This document shows, piece after piece, positions 9,641 to 19,029 of a stretch of 64,000 bases of DNA. Location: positions 1,364,001 to 1,428,000 of the forward strand of contig NZ_JBGBPY010000001.1 of the NCBI RefSeq assembly GCF_041107455.1, in the 5' to 3' direction. Within the stretch, counting starts at the first letter, position 1, and each line of letters starts with the position of its first letter. A program made the translations under genes and the position numbers. The notes below the pieces were generated by a model. That model saw nothing but the letters and a program-made list of their open reading frames with translations. It was not told the DNA's origin and did not search any database. Source of the DNA: Rhodanobacter humi. GTDB lineage: Bacteria; Pseudomonadota; Gammaproteobacteria; Xanthomonadales; Rhodanobacteraceae.

Positions 9641-10033
9641 CTATTCTGAATCCCGCAAGACTATCAGTGCAGCTTGTGCAAGGTGCATCAAGGATAACCA
9701 CGCGGGATCAGACATATACACGCTTGAATCAGCATCACCCAATTTCTGAAACAATTGATCCAAGGCATTACAGACATTACTGATTACGACAGCCTCAACT
9801 TGATCTTTTAATATACGGCCAATTTCCGAATCAACATCCTTATTCAGGTCAGTATCATCGAAGAAAAAATGAAAAACATCATCTATTCCAGACGAAGATG
9901 GATAGTCTTCGTGCATCAACCATAAGTGGTCTTGCTTGCTTTTATCAGACAACTCATCAAGCAAGGAGATCATCTCAAGCCTCTTCCGTGGCGCAGTTAT
10001 GTCCATGTCGCCATGCTCGATACGGTTAGCCAT
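9641..10033 (-). CDS. Probable immunity protein, SCO4402-like, for the adjacent Rhs-core toxin
   Basis: The 130-residue cytosolic protein follows the Rhs-core toxin directly: its ATG overlaps the toxin stop by 8 bases (ATGGCTAA), as immunity genes often do. It resembles the SCO4402 family as I recall it: a helical start (RKRLEMISLLDELSDK), a central FHFFFDDTDLNKD and a late VYMSDPAWLSLMHLAQAAL. The region is visibly more AT-rich than the neighbouring housekeeping genes, typical of exchangeable toxin/immunity tips. Neutralisation of the upstream toxin is inferred from position and size. The 166 bases between yraN and this gene hold nothing I can support. Confidence 0.75.
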   Translation of the reverse strand: MANRIEHGDMDITAPRKRLEMISLLDELSDKSKQDHLWLMHEDYPSSSGIDDVFHFFFDDTDLNKDVDSEIGRILKDQVEAVVISNVCNALDQLFQKLGDADSSVYMSDPAWLSLMHLAQAALIVLRDSE

Positions 10034-10916
10034 TTTTATTCAGCCATGTCTTAAGAGGGGTATGCGCCTCTGGGGTGGATGTCGGCTTATTCGATATTAT
10101 CGGCTTACCATTTGCATCCACTGTAGACCCATTACGCTGCTCGACCACATGATCAACGCGCTGTGATGGATACACATGATCAGGCGTACCCATATCAACC
10201 CTCACTCTATTTCCCTTTGGGTTTGCTGGATCTTCAAAGCGGCTTCCCACTCCCTTTTTGTTCGGGGTTTCCGTCCATCCATCCAGTCGTTTTCTGACTT
10301 GGTTCAATGACCGCTCGAATTTCCATGCACGATACGCACGGACCGCTCCGACAGCCGTCATCTCTGGTCCAGCCACAATGGCCACCGCGCCCCCATACAC
10401 AACCCCCATCATGATCAACCCCGCCTTTGCCTCCTTAGGGTCATGACGCTGGTTCATTGCCTCCGTCAGGGATTTTGTCGTCTCATACGAGATCTCTGCC
10501 GATTCTCTGCCAGTCGGGTCGGTATTCGTGATTGGGTTGTTATTGGCGTAGGCGTATCGATTGAATCCAAAGAGGTTACCCGGCTCCGGCGCTACCGGAT
10601 CCGGACTCAAGAACCGCCCAACCGGCTGGTAGTACCGTGCCTGCATGTACACCAGCCCAGTCTCCGGATCGTTCACGTGTCCGGTATAGCCAGGCCCGTC
10701 CGGCGGACTCCCCAGCGATGCGACCGAACTGCCGTAGGGCGTGTAGTCGTACCGCGCGATAACATTACCCGATACGTCCGCCTCCACCAACGGCGTGCCC
10801 TGCGGATCGGTGTAGACATAGGTCACCTTGTCCGTTTGCGCGTGGACCTCCAATCCCAAGCCCAGCCACAGGCCGAGCAAGCACAAGGAACGGATGACAA
10901 GCTGACGGATCTTCAT
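10026..10916 (-). CDS. Secreted short Rhs-core protein with C-terminal toxin domain (locus 1)
   Basis: The 296-residue protein begins with a Sec signal peptide (IRSLCLLGLWLGLGLEVHA, cut near Ala25). The mature protein opens directly at the last Rhs segment: YTDPQGTPLVEADVSGNVIA, YTPYGSSVASLG, GYTGHVNDPETGLVYMQARY, GRFLSPDPV and NRYAYANNNPITNTDPTGR, the Rhs-associated core. A hydrophobic stretch (IMMGVVYGGAVAIVAGP) follows. A variable tip then includes GVGSRFEDPANPKGNRVRV, YPSQRVDHVVEQRNGSTVD and TPEAHTPLKTWL. That tip resembles a polymorphic-toxin domain, probably a nuclease, which I cannot name with certainty. No YD-repeat shell is present in this chain. The start is ATG 10916 because it gives the signal peptide and matches the locus 2 copy. 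Confidence 0.85.
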   Translation of the reverse strand: MKIRQLVIRSLCLLGLWLGLGLEVHAQTDKVTYVYTDPQGTPLVEADVSGNVIARYDYTPYGSSVASLGSPPDGPGYTGHVNDPETGLVYMQARYYQPVGRFLSPDPVAPEPGNLFGFNRYAYANNNPITNTDPTGRESAEISYETTKSLTEAMNQRHDPKEAKAGLIMMGVVYGGAVAIVAGPEMTAVGAVRAYRAWKFERSLNQVRKRLDGWTETPNKKGVGSRFEDPANPKGNRVRVDMGTPDHVYPSQRVDHVVEQRNGSTVDANGKPIISNKPTSTPEAHTPLKTWLNKNG

Positions 10917-10935
10917 GGTGTGCCCTTTCTGGATC

Positions 10936-11054
10936 GCCATCGCCGTATCACGGGCAAGTAATGAGATGGTTTTTCTCGCACTTGCACTTGCCATTGGTCT
11001 GGGGGTGACCAAACCCATCGTCGCGCACCACACCATGACCGTGTCCGATACTTG
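10936..11054. repeat. Direct repeat copy flanking the glycosidase-like gene (remnant of a large Rhs-FN3 3-prime end)
   Basis: This stretch aligns with 12997-13110, the end of the large Rhs-FN3 gene. Shared pieces include GCCATCGCCGTATCACGGGC and CTTGCCATTGGTCTGGG. Read on the minus strand it still encodes a decayed version of the large protein's end (QTNGK, then ITCP and stop), now out of context. With the copy at 12997-13110 it brackets the glycosidase-like gene. The rest of 10917-11176 has no gene. Confidence 0.7.
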
Positions 11055-11176
11055 AGGCGGCATTAATCATCGTGTTGCTCAGTAAGCCATAACCTCATTC
11101 CATTTTCTTAGTCAAGGGCAACTCGACATGAGTTGCCCTTGCGCACTATCCACATATAGAAGGCGTTGCTCGACCA

Positions 11177-12913
11177 CTATGGAGCAGAAAGGCTAATCAG
11201 CTTCGGTACTGACCACATGCCGTACTTGTTGACCACCGTGACATTCACAGCCCGGTATTTCTGCAAAATGCTGGACGGGATCGTAAGCGTGATTCCTCTG
11301 TCGTCGCAGTAGTCAGGCACTACCGTCTGCAGAAACCCCGGCGCGCTCCAGTCTGGCGTATAGAAGTCAACGTGACACGTTGACGGGAATATCGAAGCAT
11401 CCTCGAACTGCCCTGCAAAACGCTCGCCTGTTATCCAAATGCACTGGTCGTTGGCGCATCCGAGACCCAGAGCATCGATCTGAGGTGTTTTAAGAATACG
11501 ACCAAACGTGTTCCACGCGGCACGCGGCTTTTCGGTAAACCCCGAAAGATTCGCATTCACAAAAGCTTGGCACGTTGTTGCCGTCTGGCTGGCTTGCGTT
11601 GGAACCAGCTTGATAAGCCCAAAGCCCCATGTACTGTAATAGTCTTGAGTTGCCGTACTTGGATCACAAAGCGGGCTGTAGGGGTCCGCATCATACAGAC
11701 CCCAATAAGAGTATCCGAGCAAATTGGAATTCGACTCCATTTGGTTTACTACGCCGATGTCCTTCCATGTCGAACTCTGGTAGCCAACAAATATGTCCTG
11801 CCACATCTCCCCTCGTGTATCCCATCCGGCCACCGGCTGGTCGGCACCAGATGTTGGATCATGCTTTGCGGCGGTTGAACAGCCACCCTTGACATCAAAA
11901 TTCTCACACACCGTATGAGCATCGTAGGCAAATTCGTATATGAATACCTTCATGGGTGGAGCACCGACCGGTTGGGCCTGCCTACTCATCGACACCACAT
12001 AGGCAGTATCGTCGGCCAATGGCAGCGGCATTGCTCCACTCCCTGCTCCGTACCATCCCATGGCAACAAAATCTGTACCAGCAATGTAGTACATGGCGCT
12101 AGGGTCACCAGGCCTCGGGTAGTAAGCGACCGCTTTGGTTTTGTCATATGCCTTTAGGCTGTTGGCCATCGAGGTCACTTGGCTAACGGTTATTTGTCCT
12201 TGGGGTGCATTATCCGTCTCCCATGGAATGATGAAGCCGTACACGTTCCCCATGCCAGCCACCGCTCGACTCAGTTCAACGAGAAATGCGTTGTATGCGT
12301 CAAACAAATTGGTATCAGTGAAAAGTGCATACACCAAATTGCTGGACCAGGTACATGGCGCCCCATTTCCGGCTGGATTGTAAAAGACATTGAAATTTGT
12401 GCTGCAGACGCGCGTACTTGGCGTCACGCCGTTGTCATGGTACAGCGTTGGGTTTGCGGCCGTGAGTGGCATAAGAACGACACTCAGCCCATAGTGAGCA
12501 GCGGATTGGACAAACCCCTGCAACTTGGCTTCATTATTGCTATCGAAGACATATGTCATGCTGGATGGGCTTGAGTCAACATAATTGACAGAGGACATGA
12601 TATTGCCCCATGGAACCCAGAGCACTACCGTATTAAATCCCTGCTCGGATACCATTTTAAGCTCGCTATCAGCCCGCTGCAGATCAAGCCCCGACAAGCT
12701 ATATTCCAACCAAGCCCCCTTACTTCCAGATGGATTGGTATCGATCCATGGCTGCCAGAAATGCACGGCGCGAAGTTTGTCCGGGAATTTCCAATTGGTT
12801 GCTGTTGTGGCATGCGCGACCTGTGACGCGACCCCAAGCATCAATATCGCCACCAGATATAGCAGCAACCTCGCCGTACCGGCATTCAGACTGCGCAAAG
12901 ATAGAAGATTCAC
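11177..12913 (-). CDS. Secreted glycoside-hydrolase-like (TIM-barrel) protein, function unknown
   Basis: The 578-residue protein has a signal peptide (LLLYLVAILMLGVASQVAHA). An alpha/beta-barrel-like chain reminiscent of GH5-type enzymes follows: LRAVHFWQPWIDTNPSG, GFNTVVLWVPWGNIM, YGLSVVLMPLTAANP. Two acidic strand ends, VYGFIIPWETDN and MKVFIYEFAYDAH, could be the catalytic pair. The C-terminal about 100 residues look like a separate beta-rich domain. The start is GTG with a strong AAGGAG 8 bases upstream. Base composition is lower in GC than its neighbours, and the gene lies between direct repeats in locus 1 only, so it looks like inserted cargo. Substrate unknown. Confidence 0.6.
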   Translation of the reverse strand: MNLLSLRSLNAGTARLLLYLVAILMLGVASQVAHATTATNWKFPDKLRAVHFWQPWIDTNPSGSKGAWLEYSLSGLDLQRADSELKMVSEQGFNTVVLWVPWGNIMSSVNYVDSSPSSMTYVFDSNNEAKLQGFVQSAAHYGLSVVLMPLTAANPTLYHDNGVTPSTRVCSTNFNVFYNPAGNGAPCTWSSNLVYALFTDTNLFDAYNAFLVELSRAVAGMGNVYGFIIPWETDNAPQGQITVSQVTSMANSLKAYDKTKAVAYYPRPGDPSAMYYIAGTDFVAMGWYGAGSGAMPLPLADDTAYVVSMSRQAQPVGAPPMKVFIYEFAYDAHTVCENFDVKGGCSTAAKHDPTSGADQPVAGWDTRGEMWQDIFVGYQSSTWKDIGVVNQMESNSNLLGYSYWGLYDADPYSPLCDPSTATQDYYSTWGFGLIKLVPTQASQTATTCQAFVNANLSGFTEKPRAAWNTFGRILKTPQIDALGLGCANDQCIWITGERFAGQFEDASIFPSTCHVDFYTPDWSAPGFLQTVVPDYCDDRGITLTIPSSILQKYRAVNVTVVNKYGMWSVPKLISLSAP

Positions 12914-12996
12914 GACGCTTTCTCCTTTAAGTATTTTCCATGAGTCAAGTCAACCGTTAGAGAGAAGGAAGTCAACCAGACCATAGAGAAATATTT

Positions 12997-13110
12997 GCCA
13001 TCGCCGTATCACGGGCATTTAATGAGATCGGGTTGTTTCACGCCCTTGCCATTGGTCTGGGTTGCCATACTCATCGTCGTGCACGACACCGTGACCGGGT
13101 CCGACGTTTG
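12997..13110. repeat. Direct repeat copy at the 3-prime end of the large Rhs-FN3 gene
   Basis: This is the intact partner of the repeat at 10936-11054. It covers the last codons of the large gene (ending KQPDLIKCP) and a few bases beyond. The two copies share about 115 alignable bases with several substitutions and indels. Confidence 0.7.
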
Positions 13111-14985
13111 CCACCCCGAGCATCCCCAGGCGTTGCATGCCTGTACTGAGTAGACATACGTGCCGGGCACGACATTCGATTGGTAAACACTCGTTCCGCT
13201 ACCGCTGTAGACCGCCACCACCGTGTTCGTCCCGGTGTTGGTGCGCTTGGCGTTGTAGCTAGTCGCACTACTCACCGACGCCCAGCTCACTACCCAGGTA
13301 CCGCTCGGGTAAGGCTCCGAGTCCGGCGCGGAGACGTAAGCTGGCGCTACCGGTGGCAGCATCACTCTGATCGTCGCCGAGCCGCTCCACGGCCCGCAGC
13401 CGCTCGCGTTGCACGCCTGCACGTGATACGCATAGGTGCCGGGGGTTCGGCCGCTGGCATTCCAACTGGTCGCACTGCTCGATTGCACCGTGCTCCAGCC
13501 ACCGCCGTTGAGGCTCTCCTGCAACGTGTAGCTCGCCGCGGTCGCCACCGAGCCCCAGCTCACCGTGTAGCTGCCGGTGGCGCTGTTGCTCGGTACGCTC
13601 AGGCTGGGCGCACTCCCCGGCGGCAACAACACGTTGGTCGTGCCGGTGCCGCTCCACGGCCCGCAGCCAGCCGCGTTGCAGGCCTGCACTTGGTAGGCGT
13701 ATGTGCCGGTGGCCTGGCCGCTGGCGCCCCAGCTCGTCGCACCGCTCGACTGCACCGTGCTCCAGCCGCCGCTGTCGATGCTGATCTGCAGCGTGTAGCT
13801 GGTCGCCGTGGCCACGCCGCCCCAGCTCACCGTGTAGTTGCCGGTGGCGCTGCTGCCCGGCACGCTGAGGCCCGGCGCACTGGCCGGCGGCAACAGCACG
13901 GTCGTCGTGCCGTTGCCGCTCCACGGCCCGCAGCCGCCCACATTGCAGCCCTCCACGCGGTACACGTAGCTGCCGTCGCCCTGGCCGCTGGCACCCCAGC
14001 TAGTCGCCCCGCCGCTGTACGCCGTGCTCCAGGTGCTGCCACCGTTGCTGCTGACCTGCAGCGCGTAGCTCGTCGCCGTCGCCACGCCGGTCCAGCTCAC
14101 GGTGTAGCTGCCCGTATAGCTGTTTGCCGGCGTGCTGAGGCTGGGCGCGTTCGCCGGCGGATGCGTCACCACCAGCGTGCTGCCCGTCACCCACGCCGTG
14201 CACACCGAGTTCCCCGCCGTGTCGTTGCACGCCTGCACCTGGTACGTGTAGCTGCCGTTGCCCAGGCCGGTCAGCGCCACGCTGGTGGCCGTGCCGCTGT
14301 ACACCGTCGTCCAGGTACTGCCGCCGTTGCTGCTCTGCTGCAGCGTATACCCGGTCACCGGCGCCGACGCCGTCCAGCTCACCGTGGCGCTACCGGTGCT
14401 GCTGGCGGCGGGCACGCTCAAAGTGGGCACCGGTGATGGCACCACGCCATAATTGGTGTTCACGCTCACGGCGGCCGAGGTCGCGCTCCAACCCGCCGTG
14501 CCGTAGGCATCGCTTGCCTCGACCTGGTAGGTATAGCTGCCCGTCGTGGTGCCCGGACGGCTGAGCGAGATGGCGGTGGTGTTGGTGGCGATCGTGCTCC
14601 ATGCTCCGCCGTTGAGGCTTTCCTGCACGGTGTAGCCGGTAGCTCCCGTCACCGCCGTCCAGCTCACCGTGTAGGGGCCATTGATCGTGCCGCCCGGCAC
14701 GCTGACCGTCGGGATCGCCGGCCACACGCCCAGCGTGGCCGAGGTGGTCCAGCCGCTGCAGTTGCTGCCGATGCAGGCCTGCACCCGGTAGACGTAACCG
14801 CCGGCGGCCAGACCCGATACGGTGGTACTGGTCGCGCTGCCGCCATATACGGTGCCCCACGTGCCGCCGCCATCACTGCTCTGCTGCAAGATGTAACTGG
14901 TCGCCGCAGGGGCACCGCCCCAATTCACCGTCGAGCTGCCGGCGGTGGGATTGGTGCCGAAGCTGATGGCGCCGGGCTGGGACAG
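13009..14985. repeat. Array of seven fibronectin-III-like repeats (locus 1)
   Basis: On the minus strand this is the C-terminal third of the large gene. Seven units of about 89-95 codons each carry the pattern YTVSWxxVATATSYTLQ, then WSTVxSS, then SYxYRVQACN and GCGPWSG. Units 4-6 are the most alike. The DNA shows this as a tandem repeat of about 267-285 bases. Such arrays usually act as extended or adhesive spacers in secreted proteins. Confidence 0.88.
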
Positions 14986-17900
14986 CTGCACGTGGTCGTG
15001 CCGGGCGATCAGGTGCGTGCCCAGGTAGATGAAGTTGGTGGTCGTGGCCGTGCCAGGAGCGTACTGGTACATCAGCTGGCCGGCTTGATCGTAGAAGTAG
15101 TACGCGGGCGAGCCGCTCGCCGGCTGCTTCACCACCCGCCGTCCCGCGGCGTCGTAGCTGTAGCCCTCCACGCCCGGCAGGCTGGTCAGCTGATGTTTGG
15201 CATCGAAGGCCAGCGTAGTGCTGTTCTGGGCGATCGTGTCGCCTTGGGCGTTGTAGCGGAGACTGTCGATCGTGCTGGCGCCCTGCGTGATGCTCGCCAG
15301 CTTGTTCGTGGCGTCGTAGTTGTAAGTCAACGTCTGGCCTTGCGTCAGCCGGGTGCGCAGGTTGTTGATCGGATCGTAGGTGTAGCTTTCCGTGCCGTAG
15401 AGGTTGTTGGCCGTCGCGCTGGTCAGGCGATTTAGGTCGTCGTAGCCGAAGCTCTTGGTACGTAGGCCGCTGGGGTCCGTCACCGCCGTGATGTTGCCGT
15501 CGGCATCGTAGGTGAGCGCTTCCTGTACATCTGTCGTACCCCCCGCGCCGTCACTGAAGGCGCTGGTGAGCAAACGGGTGTTCTGCGTGGCGGCGTAGAT
15601 GCGGCCGTTGCCGTAGGTGAAGCTCTCGACCTGGCCGTTGGGAAAATAGCCGACGCCGGTGGCGTAGCTGCCCGCCTGCGTGGGGCGGCTCCACGCATCG
15701 GGTGCATAGCTCACGATCTCGCTCGTACCCATGCCGGCCGGGTAGCTCACCGTGGCACGGTGGCCGTAGGCGTCGTAGCCGTAGCCGAGCGCCCAGGTGA
15801 AGCCGCTCACCTGCAGGCTCTCGCCCGTCAGCATGCCCAGGCTGTTGTAGGCAAACCCTTGCGTGGCGACACCCGAGACGGCGGTGTGCACGCGGCCCAG
15901 TGCGTCGTAGGTGTAGGTCGTGCCCTGGGTGCCCGCCGGCGGCGCGATCGTCAGCACGCGGTTCATCGGGTCGTAGCTGCGCGCGGTTTGCGCCGCAGCA
16001 GCCACCTGGTCCTGACCACACCCGCTCTCGATGATGGTCTGGCCTTCGGCGCTCCATGCGAGGTTGTTCGCGCCGTCGTAGGCCATGACCGTGCTGCCGG
16101 TTTCCGGCTCGGTGGTGCGGCAGAGGCGGTGGTAGCTGTCATAGACCAGCGTCTTGGTGACGCTGTCCGTCTCGGTGCCGTAGCTGCCGGACTGGGTGAT
16201 CGCTGTTGGCTCGCCGTAGATATCGCGCGCGATGCCCTGGCTCACACCGTCCGGCGCGCTGATCGACCACGGTGCGTTGTAGACCGGCTGGTCGAAAGCC
16301 TGGAAGTACGTCGTGGTGACCTTGCCTCTCGGATCGGTCACTTGTGTGCCGGGACCGCCCACGTAGTTGGTGGTGGTGGTTAACGGGCCAAGCTCAGAAT
16401 CCTGCACGGTCTGATACAGCCGGCCCAGCGCGTCGTAGGTACTGTGCGTGCCGGTGGTGATCGCTGACAGATCCGGGCTACCAGCCTCCGGATACGCGGC
16501 GAACGTCGTCAGGCCGCGCCAGTCGTAGCCGGTGGCGGTGCTGATGTCCGCGCTGCCGTTGGAGGTGTCGTTCAGTACCGGACGCAGCTCGGCGTCGAAA
16601 TACGTGGTGTCGGTGGCACTGCCCTGGGTGACCGTGCGCCGCCAGTGGCCAGCACCCACGCCGCGCTCCGCGCCGGTCACGTAGGCGTAGGTGAATACCT
16701 TGGGGTACCACTGCGCGCTGTCGATGCTGCTGTCGTAGGGGTAGTTGATCTGCGAGATCCGGCCGATGGCGTCGTAGCTGTAGCCGGTGGTGTGGCCGGA
16801 CTGGTCGGTGATCGACGTGATCTGGCCAAGGTCATCCACGGCCAACGTCTCGCTGGTGCTGTCCGGGTAGCCGATGGCCTGGGGGATACCGCGGTAGTAG
16901 TTGCTTAAGTTGGTGATGTGGCTGTTGCCGTCGGTGAAACTGGCGAGCTGGCCCGCGCTGTTCCACGTGTAGCTCATCAGCGTCTCGCCGAAGCGGGCGC
17001 GCGACGTCAGCTCATCGAGGCTGTTGTAGCTGTTGCTCGACTCCACTTCGCCCGTGCCCACGTTGGTCACAGTCTGCGGCAGGCCCAGCACCCAGAGGTT
17101 GGTGTCGTTGAGGTAGGCGGTGGTCTCTTCGATCGGCGACTGGCCGGCGATGTCGTTGTAGCGCTTCACATCGGTCGGCTGGGCGTAGGCGTCGAACGCC
17201 AGTGCCTGCCAGGTGTAGTTCTGGCCTTCCTGGGTGATCGTGCGCTGCTGCAGAGGCGAGCCTTCTTCGGTCTGCAGGTAGTTATCGCGCCCTTGCAGGT
17301 CGATGCCATAGGCGGTCGGCCAGGGGCCGCCCGTGGGATTGGCGTAGAGGTTGGCCACCGAGCGCAACAACGTGGAGCCCGCCGCGCCGCTGTAGTAGTC
17401 CGTGCGCTGCAGTTGCCCTTCCGTGGCGTCAAAGACGTTGCTGAAGGTGTAGCGCGTATCGTTGCCGCCCGGATCCGTCACATCGGTGTACACGGTCGAC
17501 GGGCAGCTATTGGTGCTGGCGCAGCTGTCGCTTTTCCAGCTCTGGTTCGCCGCCGAATAGCTGTAATTCCAGGTTTCCGTCGGCAGCCCCGCACCGGTGA
17601 TCGTCTCGCTGGTGATCGACTGCTGGTAATACGCATTGGGGATCAGGAAGTACACCTGTTGGGGAGGGTTGAGGCCACCCCAACATGATTTGGGTACATA
17701 GGACCGACCGTGTAGCACCGGCTCTTCGGCAAAGCTGCCTTGGAGGCCGGAGGGCGCCGTGACGGTGCCTGTCGTCGTTGTGACGGTAGCTGTTCCCACC
17801 TGGTTGAGGTTGCAGTTGGCGCCACCCACCTGGATGAGATCGTTCTGGAATCCCGCGAGGTTGTACGACCAAGCGCTACCATCGGGCAGCGTGACGCCCG

Positions 17901-18951
17901 TCAGCGTGGGCAACGTCGAGTTGGTGGCGGTGTCGTAGCTGTAGGTCCAGGTACGCGACGGAACATTCGTCGCCTTGGCGGTGACCGAGTGGATCAGCTG
18001 CGAGCCCGACACGTAGGTAACATCGATTTCGCGGCCGTCGCTGGCCTTGATGCTGGATAGGTACCCTGTACTGGGATCGTAGTTGTAGGTCAGCGTGTTG
18101 CCGAAGCGGTCCTGCACCTGCGTCACGTACATGAAGGCTTCGCGCCGGGTCAGGGAGTCGGTGCCGCCGACAATGACCTGCGGCTGGGCGCTTCCACTGC
18201 TGAAAGCCGTGACACCGTCAGGCGGCGTGCCGCCCGGCTTGGTGATGTTGATCATGGGACGATAGAACAGGTGCGCGAAGGTGTATCGCGTACCGTCCGG
18301 AGCAAGGGCCAGGAAGCCCTCGCCACCATCGTCCGCAGTCACCCCGCAACCGATCACCCAGTTCTGCTTGGTGGCGATCCAGAAGGTCTGCCCGCCGATC
18401 GTGGGCGTCAAGGAGTTCCCGTCGGCCAGCAAGGTCTGACTCCCTTCGCCGGGAACGATCAGGTGGTAGCCGTACCACCATTGGTCCGAGCCCCACGAGT
18501 CGGCGCTGTTGATCGTCCCGCCCGCGACATCCGGCGGGGCGCCGAAGTAGGTGCAACGCTGCAAGGGATTGGTGGCCTGAACTTCCCAACCGGTGACATT
18601 GGACTGATTGGCCGTCGCCGTTTCGATGCGCGGGATGTCTAGATCCCAGTCCCCGAAGGGCCGCTTGGCAAAGAAGTTCCCCACCCCAAGGGTCGTGCCG
18701 AGCGAGCGCGACAGCTGCAGCAGCGGGCCATTGCCCGGCAAGCTGACATCGGTTTCCTCGAAGGACAGCTCGCCGGTGGACAGATCCACCTTTTCGCCGA
18801 AGGGATGCTCCCCTAGCGGGTGAATGCTCTGATCGACCTGGATCAGCTTTTTGTATTCGACATCGGGGGTCACCGACTGGGCGTGACACCAGCCCGACAG
18901 CACCAGCATTGCCACTGCCCACAGGCAGTTCCCTTGCCAACGTGCACGCAT
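13009..18951 (-). CDS. Large secreted Rhs/YD-repeat shell protein with FN3 array (locus 1)
   Basis: The 1,980-residue protein has a Sec signal peptide (LWAVAMLVLSGWCHA, cut near residue 24). An N-terminal domain of about 250 residues (YKKLIQVDQSIHPLGEHPFG) precedes roughly 1,000 residues of YD/Rhs repeats (NTLTYNYDPSTGYL, TKSFGYDDLNRLTSA, YTYDPINNLRTRL, YNYDATNKLASI). The Rhs part stops at TNFIYLGTHLIARHDHV, just where the HTDHLG-type core would begin in an ordinary Rhs protein. Seven FN3-like repeats and a 23-residue tail follow instead. The missing core is encoded separately at 10026-10916. No PAAR domain, VgrG or EagR-type chaperone gene is nearby, so export is expected through Sec. The start is ATG 18951, matching the locus 2 copy. 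Confidence 0.9.
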   Translation of the reverse strand: MRARWQGNCLWAVAMLVLSGWCHAQSVTPDVEYKKLIQVDQSIHPLGEHPFGEKVDLSTGELSFEETDVSLPGNGPLLQLSRSLGTTLGVGNFFAKRPFGDWDLDIPRIETATANQSNVTGWEVQATNPLQRCTYFGAPPDVAGGTINSADSWGSDQWWYGYHLIVPGEGSQTLLADGNSLTPTIGGQTFWIATKQNWVIGCGVTADDGGEGFLALAPDGTRYTFAHLFYRPMINITKPGGTPPDGVTAFSSGSAQPQVIVGGTDSLTRREAFMYVTQVQDRFGNTLTYNYDPSTGYLSSIKASDGREIDVTYVSGSQLIHSVTAKATNVPSRTWTYSYDTATNSTLPTLTGVTLPDGSAWSYNLAGFQNDLIQVGGANCNLNQVGTATVTTTTGTVTAPSGLQGSFAEEPVLHGRSYVPKSCWGGLNPPQQVYFLIPNAYYQQSITSETITGAGLPTETWNYSYSAANQSWKSDSCASTNSCPSTVYTDVTDPGGNDTRYTFSNVFDATEGQLQRTDYYSGAAGSTLLRSVANLYANPTGGPWPTAYGIDLQGRDNYLQTEEGSPLQQRTITQEGQNYTWQALAFDAYAQPTDVKRYNDIAGQSPIEETTAYLNDTNLWVLGLPQTVTNVGTGEVESSNSYNSLDELTSRARFGETLMSYTWNSAGQLASFTDGNSHITNLSNYYRGIPQAIGYPDSTSETLAVDDLGQITSITDQSGHTTGYSYDAIGRISQINYPYDSSIDSAQWYPKVFTYAYVTGAERGVGAGHWRRTVTQGSATDTTYFDAELRPVLNDTSNGSADISTATGYDWRGLTTFAAYPEAGSPDLSAITTGTHSTYDALGRLYQTVQDSELGPLTTTTNYVGGPGTQVTDPRGKVTTTYFQAFDQPVYNAPWSISAPDGVSQGIARDIYGEPTAITQSGSYGTETDSVTKTLVYDSYHRLCRTTEPETGSTVMAYDGANNLAWSAEGQTIIESGCGQDQVAAAAQTARSYDPMNRVLTIAPPAGTQGTTYTYDALGRVHTAVSGVATQGFAYNSLGMLTGESLQVSGFTWALGYGYDAYGHRATVSYPAGMGTSEIVSYAPDAWSRPTQAGSYATGVGYFPNGQVESFTYGNGRIYAATQNTRLLTSAFSDGAGGTTDVQEALTYDADGNITAVTDPSGLRTKSFGYDDLNRLTSATANNLYGTESYTYDPINNLRTRLTQGQTLTYNYDATNKLASITQGASTIDSLRYNAQGDTIAQNSTTLAFDAKHQLTSLPGVEGYSYDAAGRRVVKQPASGSPAYYFYDQAGQLMYQYAPGTATTTNFIYLGTHLIARHDHVQLSQPGAISFGTNPTAGSSTVNWGGAPAATSYILQQSSDGGGTWGTVYGGSATSTTVSGLAAGGYVYRVQACIGSNCSGWTTSATLGVWPAIPTVSVPGGTINGPYTVSWTAVTGATGYTVQESLNGGAWSTIATNTTAISLSRPGTTTGSYTYQVEASDAYGTAGWSATSAAVSVNTNYGVVPSPVPTLSVPAASSTGSATVSWTASAPVTGYTLQQSSNGGSTWTTVYSGTATSVALTGLGNGSYTYQVQACNDTAGNSVCTAWVTGSTLVVTHPPANAPSLSTPANSYTGSYTVSWTGVATATSYALQVSSNGGSTWSTAYSGGATSWGASGQGDGSYVYRVEGCNVGGCGPWSGNGTTTVLLPPASAPGLSVPGSSATGNYTVSWGGVATATSYTLQISIDSGGWSTVQSSGATSWGASGQATGTYAYQVQACNAAGCGPWSGTGTTNVLLPPGSAPSLSVPSNSATGSYTVSWGSVATAASYTLQESLNGGGWSTVQSSSATSWNASGRTPGTYAYHVQACNASGCGPWSGSATIRVMLPPVAPAYVSAPDSEPYPSGTWVVSWASVSSATSYNAKRTNTGTNTVVAVYSGSGTSVYQSNVVPGTYVYSVQACNAWGCSGWQTSDPVTVSCTTMSMATQTNGKGVKQPDLIKCP

Positions 18952-18970
18952 CGTGTTGTCCCCTGAGAGA

Positions 18971-19029
18971 CCGCGCGTTGCGCGCGGCACCTTTTTTTAG
19001 AACTACTTCCGCTCAGAGCATCGTGTCAA
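18971..19029 (-). promoter_or_regulatory. Promoter and 5-prime-end hairpin of the locus 1 Rhs shell gene
   Basis: On the minus strand TTGACA (19024-19029) and TAGTTC (19000-19005) are 18 bases apart. The predicted transcript start falls just before a GC-only stem, CCGCGCG/CGCGCGG (18971-18987, 3-base loop), which would sit at the 5-prime end of the mRNA. The same arrangement is kept at locus 2. Read on the plus strand the stem followed by seven T also resembles an intrinsic terminator that would stop antisense transcription leaving the Rhs gene. Confidence 0.6.

Noticed and set aside
13330-14985. Regular repeats that could be mistaken for a CRISPR array
   Set aside because: The repeat unit is about 267-285 bases, is in frame, and codes for FN3-like domains throughout; there are no short repeat/spacer units and no cas genes.
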